Part shown: positions 23,302-37,400 of the stretch, piece by piece
Layout: each line of letters opens with the position of its first letter
How positions within the stretch are numbered: position 1 is the stretch's first letter
Assembly (NCBI GenBank): GCA_018697195.1
Contig: CM031857.1
Location: 67,233,053-67,297,052 of the forward strand
Origin: Certhia americana
Lineage: Eukaryota > Chordata > Aves > Passeriformes > Certhiidae
Reading direction: 5' to 3'
Length of the DNA: 64,000 nucleotides
Program-made: the position numbers and the translations under genes
The notes under the pieces: model-generated
Told to the model about the DNA's origin: nothing
Databases searched by the model: none
The model's input: the letters and a program-made list of their open reading frames with translations, nothing else

Positions 23302-23740
23302 TAATAATAATAAATCCCAGCCAGAGAGTGTAAAATGCAGTAAGTGATCTTCTGCTCTTCCTTACTAAGCACTTTGGGTTCTACTGGTGAAAAGTGATAC
23401 AGAACTTTCCATTGTGATAATTACTGTTATTAAAATTGAATTAAATTTAGATGGGGGACACAGTATTTGAAGCAAATCTGTGGCTAAATAAATGTGGTTT
23501 TCTGTTATTCTCCAATGCATTTCTAACCACATCTAAGCAACATATCAACATCTGAGGCTGTTAACTGTGAGAGCACACATTATTTTTGCTCAAGAATATT
23601 GCTTGTCATTTTGTGTCAAGAAAATAAAGTACTTATTTACATTACTTCTAGGATTTCCAATCACTGTGTAATCTTGAAAAGGTTCCCAGCAGTGTTCTGC
23701 AAAGGAACCCAAACACCATCTCATATTGGTATGTTCCTGA
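23302..23740. other. Non-coding sequence, nothing recognised
   Basis: AT-rich sequence between an ERVL-like LTR and a CR1 fragment, with no coding or repeat signal seen. The frames at 23590-23862 run into the CR1 fragment. Confidence 0.6.
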
Positions 23741-23935
23741 CTTGGAGGGGACCCAAAAGGTTCTCCAAGTCCAACTTCTGGCCCTGCACAGGACCACTCC
23801 AAGAGTCACACCATGTGCCTGAGAGCACTGCCCAAATGTTTCTTGAACTCTGGCAGCCTTAGTTCTGTAACCACTTGGTACTGTAACCAGACATCTCTGA
23901 GAGCCTGTCCCAGTGCATGACCACCCACTCCCAAA
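23741..23935 (-). mobile_element. CR1 LINE 3' fragment, minus orientation
   Basis: CTTGGAGGGGACCCAAAAGG, then CCCTGCACAGGACCACTCCA, AGAGTCACACCATGTGCCTG, TTTCTTGAACTCTGGCAGCC and GAGCCTGTCCCAGTGCATGA follow the antisense 3' UTR of an avian CR1 subfamily. That subfamily differs from those at 19429 and 50861. Only about 195 bp remain. Confidence 0.88.
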
Positions 23936-26089
23936 TTAGGAGGGAAACAGAAAAGGTTTATGTTGTGGGTTTAACAGAGAGTGAACTTCTCAAACTGCCA
24001 CCAATTTTTTCAAAAGAAACATAACTAATCTTAATTAAGTCACTAAAACTGCTCCCTTTATTTCTGCAAATTCTCAAGTCCATTTTCTGCTATCCACTTC
24101 TCTTGTCTTTTGGGTGAAGTCTCACTTTTGTCATCATTAGGAAAAAAACATTTATTAATAAGATAATTTTCTTTGTGTGGGCAGACATCTGCTTCTAATT
24201 TAGCTTTCAAAAGCCTGACAGAGTCTCTATCAGCTTACAGTGATGTGACAGTGCTCATTTTACTCTGTTTCACAGAAAGAATCTTTCCAAAGTTTGGTAC
24301 TGAAAATTAATTTTGTTATTTCCCAGTGTGATTGCCTCACAGCAATATTCTATCATGTTTTGGTTATCTTTTTGGAGAGGAAAAGCAAGCTATTCTTGCT
24401 TTGCCATGTGCTGTGTACTTACTTTTGTATTAGGAAACATTCTAATACCTTAATATCATTGAAACTCATGCTATAATCTGGTACACAAAGGTTATTTATA
24501 TGCTAGCAAGAGAGTATATCTGAGCAGAAAGTAGGGGAAAAAGAATACAGGCAGTATGCTGTGGCTATAGGTACCTATTCTCTGGAAATTCAGAGTTGTT
24601 TCCTACTCTCCAGATCACATAATTACTGTTAATATTTAAAGAGTGACTAAATAAATAAAGGTTTTTCAGAAGCAGAAAAGTGAGGGTGTGAGCAAATAAA
24701 TGAAATCTTGGCATCTAACCAACAAAACAGATTTTTTTTCAAGCTTGATTGAAGGCAGTTCTCAAGAAGTGCAGTACATTCAAGCAGAGGAGATTTCATC
24801 AGACTGGATGAGCAGTCTTTCAGCTAAGCAGTGCTGACATGCATATTGTGCCAACTTTCTAGTTAGGGACAGTAATTCAACTTGCAGTGTCACAGGTTTG
24901 TTCATAAACAATACATTTATGCAAAATAAATAAAAGCAGCTTAATTAATATGGAAATAAGTTGGAATCTGAAGGAGCTAAGGAAATAACTTAATGATAAA
25001 CATGCCTTAAAGATGGTATAAACTGTTTCAAAAAATATATGCAAAATGTACAATCACCACAGTCTTTAATGTACATTTCCCCTTCTTTCTTTACTTTACT
25101 TGTTCCTAACTAAACAAGAAATTTTTCTTGGATTTCTAAATGATTCTTCATCTCTATCTGAGTAGCTGGGTTTTGATACTGTAACAGCTGTGGACAAAAC
25201 CATGGAAGTTTTAACAATAAGGAAAATAAATCCTAACCCATGCGTAATGCAAAATGTAAAATATATTCAATCTTTTCTAGGTCAACTCATATTCAGCTCT
25301 TATTTTAAAAATTAACATAATTTCAATAGTTGCGGTTCAGGAAATTCCAATTTACATCACTGTTACATCAAATTTTTAGTCATTTATATTCTGATGTTCT
25401 TAAAAGATTGTATTTTCTGATAGTGTATTTTCATCAGTTGCTGACTGATTCAAACAGCATCAGCAATTTTGTTACTACTTGAAACTGGAATATAGGAAAA
25501 TGTTACATTTACTTTAATTTTAACCATTATTTTCCTTCAGAGGGATATAAATCGTAAAGATGCCTATAAAAATATTGTTTTTATTCTGATAAAAATGGGT
25601 GGAAGTAGTTGAGAGCTCATGCTCATGGAGAATCTAAAAACATTCTCATTTACACTTTAGAGTCTATAATGCACTCTCAACCCTGAGTATTGCTGGGAAA
25701 CAAGGATCAAGGACTTGACTGCATTTGTAGTCTTGCTGAGTCAACTAAAACAAATAATCAGGAGTAGAATAATCAACTTTTGCTCTTTTAATACTTCAAT
25801 GTAAAAATTAATACATGACAGAAATTTGTCTGTTCCATCATCAATGGCAAAATTTTAAATAAAGATGTGTAGCATTAAACCTGCAAGTCCAATAAGGCAA
25901 GATGGAAAATAATATTTTACTAACTCAGGCTGATGAATAGCTGATATATATAATAGCTGATACATTGAAGAAGCAGGGAAGGCCATACATTATATCTGCA
26001 TCTGTTTAGTCACAACCACTCTGGGGTATCCCACACAGTTTGCAATTGCCAGGTAGCAGCAATGACCATGGATATGACCTTTCCATGGT
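23936..26089. other. AT-rich non-coding sequence, nothing recognised
   Basis: No transposon, RNA gene or convincing reading frame was found. The longest frame has only about 60 codons. Confidence 0.6.
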
Positions 26090-26153
26090 GGGGGAGTTAT
26101 AATTTTTAATCTCCTTTCCAACCCAGACCATTCTATGATTTTATGATTCTATA
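26090..26153 (+). mobile_element. CR1 LINE tail, about 60 bp
   Basis: TCTCCTTTCCAACCCAGACC followed by ATTCTATGATTTTATGATTC is the extreme 3' end of a CR1 copy with its octamer repeats. The fragment is extremely 5'-truncated. Confidence 0.85.
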
Positions 26154-29100
26154 TTGTCATTTTGATTTTCTGTAACACCAGAATAGTATTGACTATGACA
26201 AGTTAATTTTTTTCTCTCAAAAACAATCAGTGTATAATTCTGTAGAACACATTTAATATTAGAAGGGAGGAAATCATATAAATGTCTTATCCGACAAGAC
26301 AGTAATTCCCTCCTCTTTCTCTTTGAACACTGGATGGTATTTAATATATAATAATTCTCTTGTAAGTCGCTAGGAAACTTTCAGATATTTAATGCTGTTT
26401 TATTTGGAGCAAACCATCACAAAATGGTGAGCATTCCCCCTAGCTCTCTCATCCTTTGACTGTGAAATCTCGATTTAGTTACACACCCAACTATTCCCTC
26501 AGGCTATTAAGTACTAAAGTACTCCAGCAAAACCTAGGAGAGATGGCATAATAGATCTGCCTACAGGACATTATTTCCATTAGGAGTAATGTTCTGCACT
26601 GCAGAAAAATGCGCTAATAGCACTGCATTATAATGTTAAAATGGGGTTACTGGTGCATGTCACCACTCAGCACAGTTCATTATCTTATGATTAAGTACGT
26701 ATCAAGAGAAGCAAAGATTTATAGATATTTTTCTAAACAGCTGAAGAACTTTTGAAGAGTAATAAAAAATACTTTCAGATAAAGGGCTTTGCTTGTCTTG
26801 CATTTTGTGTTTTCTTTCTGAAATCCTACATACTCATTATAATCTTATTTTAAGGCTTGAATAACAATCAACATTTTCTACAAGATAACAAGGGAGTAGA
26901 GCAAAATAATACTGAAGAAAAAGACATGTTAACATTTCATCCAAGGGAACATTACTCATTACCAGCTTCACAGCATTGAAAACTATTTTGACAGAAGTAA
27001 TGTGCGCTCCCTCCTTTTTTCATGCATGAATTAAAATTGTAATTAGTGCATCTGTAGAAAAATCACCACCTAATATACAAATGTCTGTCCATAGATAATT
27101 TTTCTCTCTCCCTTGCAGTCCACTTAATAGTCTCAATTATTCCATGGTGTCAGGGAGACTAGTGGAATTTCATTACAGCATCATCTCATTTTGTTGTTTA
27201 AGTCTGTGGCTATTAGATAACAAAGTACAACATAAAATTTATTCTTGCAGCCACAGTGTAATTTGGAGACTTCTGCTTATTTTGAAAACAGTGGAGACCT
27301 CTCCGTTGTATTTTTTTCATTTTTGAGAAAGTGTGCTAGGATTTATTACTGTAATGCAGGGTACATCCATGGGAGCAGGTACACACTTTTATTGTTCCTG
27401 CTGATTGAAGTAAGAGGAACACGTACAAGTGAAGACCAAAACTGTTTATGTGAACACTCAGTGTGCATTTACAGATGCTGGTGTTTCTCACAGGGAATGT
27501 ACCTCCATTCCCAAAGGGGCATTAATGTTTCAATATCTTCTTTTTCAGCACATCACCTTCCCTAAAAGAAAATGACTGAAAATGAGGCAGTTAGTAGATG
27601 TTAAAAATATTCAGACAGGCATAAGATGTTCCCTGGCTATACGGTATTTCCTATTGCTAGAAAAATTACAGAAAACAAGAGAATTTTGTTCCATAATGAA
27701 GCAAATAATGTAGACATGCAGCTGGTACTGGTTACTTTAAGTGCTCAATGCACACTTTATGGTGAATGGCTTCTTCACATTAAGGTATGTTTGTAAGATA
27801 ACAAATTCTTAAGTCTTACAACTTTTTAAAAGAAATTATTGGATAAGGAAGAACTTATACTCCTTTTTCTATTTACTGGTAGCCCTTTTTCATTTTTGTT
27901 TCTTCTTTCTTTCTTTTTCTTTTTTTCTTCTTTTAAGAGGCAAAACATTAAAGCTCACTATATCTCTGTTTCAGTGACATCAACTGCCTAGAGGTAGTTC
28001 TTGACTCCAACACTCTTAGCTGTGGATTGCTCTATCTTTCAATCACCAGCAGATTAGTCTTCAATATTCTGAAAATGGAAATAAAAATGCATATTTTAAT
28101 TCACAGAAATGGAGGACTCAATAAAAAAATACCAAATATGTAAGGTTAAAATAAAATTATTAACAGCAGTCAAGGATTTATGAAATGATAAAAATTTGCA
28201 TTTGCAATGATGTTGGTATTTAAGATTGTTGGACACTGTTTTATTACATAACAATTTGAAATAGTACTGAAGAAGCAATAAAAAACTCACAAGTGCATAT
28301 TTTAGTACCCAAGTGCTGTATATGTTTCAATCTACAGTTCTATACAAGTATCAGAGCAGTTTGCTGTATCTGGATGCTTTTTAAAAGTGCAAAGATTTAT
28401 AATCATAACTCCTCTGTTACCTGAAGAAAGCTTACTTAGATTAAACAAAGGGAAAAGGAACCTCAAAACAATGAAGGCACAGATCCATATTGATATTTAT
28501 GGACTTTTCTCCTAACACACGTAGTACCAAACAAGAAAAGTTATGTGTCAAAATGTATTTGTGTATTCAAATGCTTTATCTTCAGATATTTCTGTGCCTG
28601 AATAAGAAACTGGACATGAGTTTCCCAAATCAAAGTTACATGACTAAGTAAAAGATCTGGCTCCTGTTTTACCTCTTTTCCCTCCATGTGGGGGAGGGAA
28701 TGTTCATTTGCTCTGAATGCCCATAAATAGAATAAATGCTCCCAAATATTTTTGGGTAATTTAAAGTCTTCTATGAACTAGGCATTATTACAACACAAAA
28801 TAAAAAATGAACAGCAATGAAAATTTATTCTGACCATGCCCACTTTTCCTCCAATTAAAGAATAAAAACGATTATTTAAAGAAAAAATAAAAGAGAATAA
28901 AAGGAAAAGGCAAATTAGTACCTGGAGGACACTTCAAAAGGAAAAAATTATGAATGCCATTTAGAATTCCCAGCCTGATTTATCTGCAATATTCAGAAGT
29001 GTGTGTTTATCCAAAAGCTTTGTCTCAGATCAGGCAATTAATTAAACTAGAGAAGATCTCAAGCAGGGAGAGATGAGAGTTGTTAATAGTGTGTAGCTGA

Positions 29101-29160
29101 TAATCAAATTTGTCTCTGCTGTTTTTCTTGGGACACATTCCTCTGATTGCACTTCTGCAG
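26154..29160. other. AT-rich non-coding sequence, nothing firm recognised
   Basis: A CT-rich tract lies at 27884-27935. Near 27021-27052 two TGCA-flanked AATTA cores form an imperfect palindrome. A 106-codon plus frame at 27245-27565 has no recognisable domain. Confidence 0.5.
27884..27935. repeat. Polypyrimidine (CT-rich) tract
   Basis: About 50 bases almost entirely of T and C with short CTTT units. Low-complexity sequence with no other partner. Confidence 0.85.
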
Positions 29161-29253
29161 CACGAGGAAGATGTGAGATCCATGGCTGAGCAGTACAGCA
29201 TGAACTATGCAGACCCAACTCCTCAGAACTGGAACAGTTACCACTTGTGCTAG
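29161..29253 (+). other. Candidate terminal coding exon, product unknown
   Basis: A pyrimidine-rich stretch ends in TTGCACTTCTGCAG at 29160, a plausible splice acceptor. From 29161 a frame of 30 codons runs to TAG at 29251-29253. It encodes a polar, protein-like tail starting HEEDVRSMAEQ and ending NWNSYHLC. The same frame is closed just upstream by TAA at 29101, so a coding exon would have to start between. I recognise no family, and no linked upstream exon was identified. A chance frame is quite possible. Confidence 0.2.
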
Positions 29254-32200
29254 TGTCAATATATCTTAGCTCCAGATGATTGCACCTAAGCATATCTTCA
29301 CTTCTTTGGGCATAAAAGCATGAATTCTTCTAGCCAGTCCATTTTTTCTAGAGAGTATGTAAGGAAGTAGGTGATGTTTTCATGCAAGATCAAATCTGAA
29401 AAATAAGAAATGGCAAAACAGGACAAAAATAAGATCAGGACTGGTAAAAACCCAAAGGTTTTTTCACCAAAGGGTGAAGATGAGACTTGGTTTCTAATTG
29501 TCACAGAAAGTGATGGAAAGCACAGAAATCATTACATGGCAGTGGGAAGGAACTGGTTTCAAATGCATCTTTTTAATTTTGGTGTGGGTCTTTCAGAGCA
29601 CACAAGCCACTCATACATTGCCCTTGAGACTATAAGACTGCAATGGCTTTGCCAACAACAGGAAGAAATTAAACCCTCCTCACAATACTATATGATTTCT
29701 ACAACCCAGATCAAATACTGGCTTGTTGTCCCAAGTGCTGGGACTGCAATCTAGTTTGGTGCTCTTGTAGACTGCACCAAATCAAAACAGGCTATAATGC
29801 CTCTTCTGGAAATACACATATTGCACATCCAGGCAGGATTTGACTCCAAACTTTGATATCACAGGAGTTTTCTCCTAGGATTTTTGTTCAGAGTTATATA
29901 CACAATGTTATCTATCATCATGTTAGGCAGTTTGAATCCACAGGCTGCAACTTTTACCAAAATCAGACCTCTCTGACTGACCCATAGGAATTCTCTTGCC
30001 TTCTATGGAAGCCAGTACTTCTTGGCACTAAAACTTTCTTACACCTTTTGAATAATGCACCTACATGTTTCATGACACCTATAATGGCCGGCTTTTCACT
30101 GAAAACCCAGTGCTTGAAAATCATTAAAATCCTCTTGATAAAGTAATTTATACTGGTAATTCCAACAAAGAAATGCAGCAAATGCATGTCTAGATACCTA
30201 GAAAAGCAGAGCAAGTGCTTAAAGTAGATACTCCCCTGTGTAGCTGCAGTTGGCAGCATCTTAAAATTAGAGATGGATCATTAAATAAGATAAAACCATT
30301 TGAAATTCTGTGATACTGCTATAAATGGAAACCAGAAAATGCTGTTATTTTTAAATTCATAGATCCTTAAAAAATCCCCTTTCTCATATAGCATCTTCAA
30401 AATCTATCTTGAATGTATTGTATGTCCATACAATTTTATTCCACTACAAAAATGCAGAGTACTGCTTGGGGTTTTTTGAATTTGGAAATATGTTTAATCT
30501 TTTCCTGTTTAACAATCTCAGAGGCTTACTTTAGAAATGAAAATAAAGTTAAGTAGTCCTTTTGACTGCGGGGATCACTCACATTCCCTGTACATTATAT
30601 GGACAGAATTATTTCCTAAGTTTTTACTCACAAGACTACCTAGATGTACCCAAAGTCTCCTTAAATACTGAACAGAAACTCTCTGCCACCTGAAATGACA
30701 GAAACTTGAAAAATGCTCCTTTTGGCTACTTTTTGTGGGAGTTCCTGTATGACAGACCTCTGTTTGAAATTTACATGTAGTATATAAGTAGTGAAATTAC
30801 CAATTCGGGAAGCTTGCTGAGTCTAATGCATGAGCTCAGTTCTCCAAGTAGCTCTGGGGCATCAAAAACATTGAGAGAAACAGCATGAATTTGGACTTGA
30901 ACATTTCATTTCAAGGGGAAGAGAAGTGGTTCATAGGATAGCTCTGTGACTAAGTCCCTTTCTAAGACCAGTACTTCAACTTAAAGATGTTTCCTCAGCA
31001 TCCTCATGGAAAAACAGTCTGGACTGAAGCACTTTCAATTGCATTCCATATGCAAAAAGTCTGTGCACCTCCGATTTGCCACTAAAATAAACTTGCCACT
31101 CCATTGTTACTGGAGTAAGGACTGACCACTTAAAAGACAAAGAAATACTTACTGGCCTATCTAGTGAAAATGATATTCAGTGATACTTGGTTGTAATACT
31201 GCAGTCAGGTGATAACATCACATTTTTTTTGAATCACTGTCAAAAGTAAATGCTTTTATGTCAAGACAAACAGAAAAAAAAAAAAAATTAAACATATAGA
31301 AGAGAGTAAAATCAGTAAAGCAAACAGAATTGTTATCCCACAAAATATTTGTTGTGAATCAATATTAATAGTTGAAATGCAAGGCTAAGAGAATACATAT
31401 TTTTATACCTTTCTATGAGTCTGCCACTAAACACCTCAGTCAAAGACAAATTCAATATTGAAAGAGAATTTCCCTGAACTGTTTCTCCATAGAGAAGCTC
31501 TTCCATAGATAAAAACCTGGTGTAGGACTTCTTGTTTTCAGGTAAGTAGAAGACCATACACTATTTTGTAAGTGAAAAACATCACTCCACTCATTTCCTG
31601 AAAGAAGCCAGAACAGAAAAATCCACCCACAAAGTATGACCAAGTTTAGGTAACAGTATGTGTACATCTAACTGTGAACTAGATGTCTGAGTTCCCGTTA
31701 TAATCAATAAAGATTTAGAGTTTGATTGCACATAAATGGGTACTTGGCCATTCAAGATGCCAAGGCTATCCCACTTGGCCTCTGGCAGGCATTTCAAACA
31801 GGCATAAGCGTCCTGTAGGAACTGTGTCCGTAATATGCACATGGAAATAAAAACTTCTGTTTGGAAAAATTAATCAAGTGTCTGCATCAAGGGCAGCAGG
31901 AGCTTAGACATCTCACTCACATATGGATGCCAACAGGTTAGTCTTACCCACCTTACAAGGCACTTCAGTGCCTTTAACATGGAGATCAGTCCCACTTCAG
32001 GGGAACGATCCCATTACCAAAATGTGGGCTCCCCGTGCCATTTGTGAGGCTGATCCATAACACCTGTGCTTCTGGGACACAAGGCTTCTGGGAGACCTGC
32101 AGCTTTCTGGAGAAGCACACACAGGTCAGGCAAGACATCCTGCTGGAGGATATGCCACAATGCAGTACAGCAAAGGGAATCCCACCACAGCTGTTCACCT

Positions 32201-35200
32201 CGTGTGAACATAATCCCTTTTCTGCACTGTCTGTAGTGTCTGAACTACTTCTTGCTGCCTAGATGAAGTACCTATAGCAGGTGGCTGAATAAAACTGGAA
32301 GGAATACATGCACTTGTGTTCCTAAATTAATGATGGTGGTTCCTGTCTTCCTTTGATAGAGATGCCAAGTAAATGCACCATCTATATATCTGGCACAGTT
32401 TTAGTCCTGGCTAAGTTAATATGCTAAGTTGGTATGCTAGCCCTTCCCTCTATCGTTTCCACACTGAAAAAGCAAAGCCACTAATTTACTGTAAAATTTC
32501 CCAATGTAGAAAACCCACAGTTATGCTTGTATAAGATTTTTTTTTTTTTTAATTGGTTTCTGCTGCCAGTAACAGGTACTGAAATCAAGTTCTGCAGCTC
32601 ACGGGAATTAAGTAAAATAATGTTGTCTCTGATGTCAGCTTATCAAATAGCATAACATTTTCCAAACAAAATTACATGTCATATGAAGGTGTATCACATT
32701 TGACCTTCCTTTGGAGGAGTGATAATCTAAATTTCACTCTAATATCTGGTTGTCTGAAAGTAAAGGACAGTTCTAAGCCTTGCATAAACACCTTTTCTGC
32801 ATTGGGCTGTCATGATAGCCATGAAACAAATGTAATGAATTTAATTTGTTAAGGGATCAAGTAACTTCAAAGACAATTTGCAGTATGAGTTTATCCCTAA
32901 AACAGGACAGCTTGGTCTGAGTGGCAAGGTAAAGCATTAATTTCCTCTCCCCCAACTGAGAATTCTGGAATCACAATCCTCCAGTACTAAGTATGTATGA
33001 AAAGATAAATGGTGAGAGAGCTTTCAGAGCAAATTGCCCATTTAGGCATTGGTCCTAATGGCTGTGTATATATAAATTATCTATAGATACTATGAAACAA
33101 TGCATTTATATTTCAGCACTGCTTTCCTGTTTACATCTTTGTCATCTGGAATATTCTGGTATCTTGAGAATAGCAAGTGTGACCTTCTGCTCAGCCATGT
33201 GAAGTAAGACCAATATTTTCCACACATTTTCATCCTTGTTTATATAGGTCTTCCTTGGACTTGTATGTCATAGTAGTAATCAAAATTCTTAATCTTGCAG
33301 ATATTTAGAATAACCTGGTGACAGCATGTAGAGATGAGATCTCCCTCCCTTCTGTCCATGTAGGGAGAAACTCATCTTTAAGCATCCTAACTTTAAGAAC
33401 TGATACTGAATAATCCAATCAGGTCAAGAGGTCACATCCCATGTATGTCATTCCTAATCACAGACACATGGGACATAGCAATGCTTCATCTTTGGGATCT
33501 GTCCAGCAAAAATAACAACTGTAAAACATAGGTAATGTTATTTTTCCAGTAACTTCTCTTTTTGAAATAAATTAGGATGTGAAGTTCTAGTCATGAAATT
33601 ACAATAGAAAAATTATCGTATTTTCACTCACAAAGTCTGTAGATTTTTCTGTCAAAAAAAGGAAATAGAATTGCAAGTAATAAGAACATGTTAGCTACAC
33701 TCTGATATGATGGATACTTACCAAACATATGTCTTTTCCTAACCCTAAGAACAATGGGATCCTTGAACCCAGAATCAGCTGAAATATTTATATCCTCACC
33801 TCTAAGATTCTCAAGAAACAGGCCTTTTTTCTCCCCTGGCATACAAAACAGTTCACTCCTTCCCAGTGGTGAATCACATGAGAAATTCCTTTATACAGAA
33901 GGAAAGGCATGTTTTAAGCACTGGGATTATCTTTGAGTGTATTATACCAAGGTACACTGGAGAGGGAGAGAAAAGCAAGCAGAGCACTGCCTGGGCACTG
34001 TTCTGGGAGAGCATTGCATGCAGGCAGGCACGCTCCAACCATCCCCAGCTGGGCTGATGACATGGCTCACATGCCCATTTAACCACTGAAACCTCTTCCT
34101 CTACTCTCCTCCATAAAACTCTTCTCACACACCCAAACACACTGCTGGAGTGCCATTTTGTAGCTAATGAGCTCCATGGCTGAGGTGGATTGAATCCCCT
34201 CAGGAGGCCTTTGAAGTGCTTCTCCCTATCCCTTGAGCAGGCACTCAAAGAAAACATCTTCACCAGGCACTGAAAATCAAAGTGGGAACTCATAACACCA
34301 CCCTGTGATACCTACTTTTCTCTCTGCAATCACTGGCTTTCACACTGCTCTTCTCACCTTGAACATGGTCCAAAATAACTACCTAAATCTGGCAGTGGAA
34401 TTACTTACTTGGCAATTGCAAACTTCAGAAGCTGAGATTTCCTTGAGCAGGGCAGCTTTAAGAGAGATTAATTGCTCCACTGACAGAGACAGAGTGACTA
34501 GAAAACTCCTTGGATTTTTGTGTTAAGGATCAGGCCACCAATGGATTACTTTCGACTACCTTTCATTTAACAATAAATGCAATGAATTTTCTTATCTCCT
34601 CCCTATTCAAACACTCGATGAAAAAGCTTTAGTGGTAAAATGAAGATTGTTTCCCCACACCTTACATCTCTATCAATGCTCTGCATTTCAGTCATCTAGA
34701 ACAGGATAGCAATTAATATTTTAAAAATCTTTCTGTGGAGTGTAGAAACCAGCTGAAGAAAATACAATCTTTAATCCTGAAAAGCAGAGCTCTTCAATGG
34801 ATTTGAGAATCTGGTGATCAGCACCCATCCCTGATAAAAATAAGTCCAAAACTTTTCTTCTTCCCATTCATTGAACACTTGATAGTTTTATCAGTGCACT
34901 ACATGACTTTATCTTTTTAATGTGTGTGTTTGCATCACCTCCTAAGTCTTCCTTTTACTGGTTTGTAAGCCTACTGCCAATGCAGCTGGACGAAATTATG
35001 TAATACAGTGAAGGTCATATAAACCAACCCAAGGACTCTTTCCCTACATCTATGGTATTTCCAGTAGTTTATGTGTAACTTCACTGAGTCTTTCCTTAAT
35101 TCTACTTAAAGCGAATCCCTGGATAATGTTGTCTTTTCTCTTGGAATTTTATTTGTACCACATATTCTTTCCAGCTGAGTATTTCCTGTGAGGAAGGGAT

Positions 35201-37400
35201 AAATTAGCTAGTTTCTATCTCCGCTTTCTCCTCACAGTAAGGAAGGCAAAAAAGTAATGGGGGTAGAAGAACATTTTTGTATCAACGTTTTTAATCAGCT
35301 CTGGATCTGCTGTAGCATCATCTAGAGAAGCAGTCAACCTTTAGTCTTGACACCTTTGTGAGCTAATGATAAAAGTCACTTCACTGTTTTGAGAACTTCA
35401 AGAACAGTGAAAAAAAGTTGTACCAAGTGTAAAGGAAGAATATATCTAGAGCTAGCATGAAAGAATTAATTCAGTGTCTCTAAGGTGGATGGCAATAGTA
35501 TATACAGAAACCATCATTTCAGTACATTGATTCATCTCACTATTTTATTGAACCATATCCAGATCATTACAGCCCTGTCTCAAATGAAATCCTTGTAGCT
35601 CAATATGTCATGCTAAAAAGTGAAATTTTAAATAGGAAACTATTTAGCAAGTTTTTGAAGAGAAGACAGGCTCTGTTTTGGCAGTGCTGTGACTACAGCA
35701 TTAAGTGGAGGGAAGATTGTGGGTTAAAATCAGCAGTATACATCTTTTACTCATACCAACTCCTTTTGTCCAGGCATACACACAGAGTTGCTGATGAAGG
35801 GGCTGAATTGACTCTTGGAATAGATGAGAACAGAACCATATTGCCCTGAGCCCTCAACAGTCACAGTAGCTGCATTATGTCTTGTGTAGCAAGCTCAGTA
35901 CCCTGGCAATATCTCATTATTCCCTTCATCTATTGCCACGTTCCATTGTTGAAATCCCTGGCTGCTGGTAGTATTGGATCACTAATGGGAACGCTGAGTT
36001 CTGTCCTGCTCCTACAGTACTAATTCCCAGGCTCCCCATTTTGTATCTAAACTTTTTTTTCCTGAATAACTTCAGTTCTTTTAGCTGCTTACTTCTAATT
36101 TTGAAAAGTCATCAAAACTGATGGTGTTAAGGTCAGTTTTACCAAACAAATGGTTTGAAAAAATGCCACATTTTTCAGGTGGCAGCACTGAAGTCAATGC
36201 TAGCATGCATAGATGAATTCCATCAAGGTTGAAAGTAATGACAAAGGACAAATAAAAGTGGCTTAGCTGAGGAGAAAAGCACCATAAAACAAACTTACAA
36301 AATCAAACCAACAGGAAACATATGCACACAGATTTGTGAAATACAGTGTAAGATATTGTAAAGAAACAGTGTTACTTATGAGCCCAGAGGATCTCTCATA
36401 AAACTACCTAAGCCCCAAAAGCAGACAGCCTTTTATTTTGAGGAGCAGGCCTTTGGAGAAAATTAAGAATGAGAAAGAGATTAAAGTACTACTTTTCCCA
36501 TCAAGACACTCAATCTACCACAGAAACATGGTATTGGATAAGAAATTTCTGATTCTGTGATGCTCAGATGAAATAAGAGGTACCATTGTACCATTGCCAG
36601 AGTAACTCTGATGGCTTCGTAAAGAGTCAGCTCTATTTAAACAGTAAGATAAGGATTGTCCCAGTTTCCATCCTACTATTGAAATCATGTTGCAATTCCC
36701 AGGGCTGAAGTTTCTCACATAAATAATTAAAAACCTGTATTAAAAATGCTGTCTGCATTGTTTCAGAGAAGAGAGTTATTGCATTTCATGGTAGATTTGT
36801 GCTCTCGAAGATACTTCACCCTTGAGGAATGCCAGGTTTTTAATTTTTAAAATTAGAAGTTCCTTCCAGGCATGCTGTGTTTCCTTGTAAACATGCTAGA
36901 CCACTTAACTAGCTCGCTAACTACTCAACTGTATTTTTCTGAGGCATTTAATTTAAAAGCAATGACATGTTTGAGTATTTTATTACATACATCTTTTCAA
37001 TACACAGCACCCTAACTGACCTTGTAGAATCAGGCAATATAGTGAGTTAAATAATAAAAGGGAACAGCATGAGCTAGAAATTAAACAGTAAATAAATAGG
37101 TGAAAGAACTGTTAAAGGTCATGGTGAGAGGGATTGAATCCCACTCTTTCCTCTTTAAGCCTTTATAAGTAAATACTGAGGATAAATGCACCTAAAGGAA
37201 AATGTATATCTTCAGAGAATTGATGCATTTCTCATCCTTTATATCATAGTGATAAGATGACCTTACTACTGGAGGTTACCAAAAGCAAGAAGGGGAATGG
37301 GAGACAAGACATGTCATCCAGGCACCAGTGGATCAGAAAATCCCCCTAAAATATTTGAGGAATGGTTTCTCTACACTACCTACTGTGATTAAAGATAGAA
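29254..37400. other. AT-rich non-coding sequence, nothing firm recognised
   Basis: Frames of 60-139 codons occur on both strands. The longest, on minus at 33874-34293, and an overlapping set at 31333-31842 have no recognisable domain. A minus-strand donor-like GTAAGTAT at about 33714-33721 follows a short protein-like frame, without a convincing acceptor. Homopolymers include T14 at 32537-32550. Confidence 0.5.
32537..32550. repeat. T14 homopolymer
   Basis: Fourteen T in a row. No flanking direct repeat was seen. Confidence 0.9.

Noticed and set aside
33714..33842. Minus-strand frame ending at a perfect-looking donor GTAAGTAT
   Set aside because: No convincing acceptor defines the other edge, and a single donor match is expected by chance.
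33874..34293. 139-codon minus-strand frame
   Set aside because: No known motif or family, and other short frames overlap it on the opposite strand. Treated as chance.
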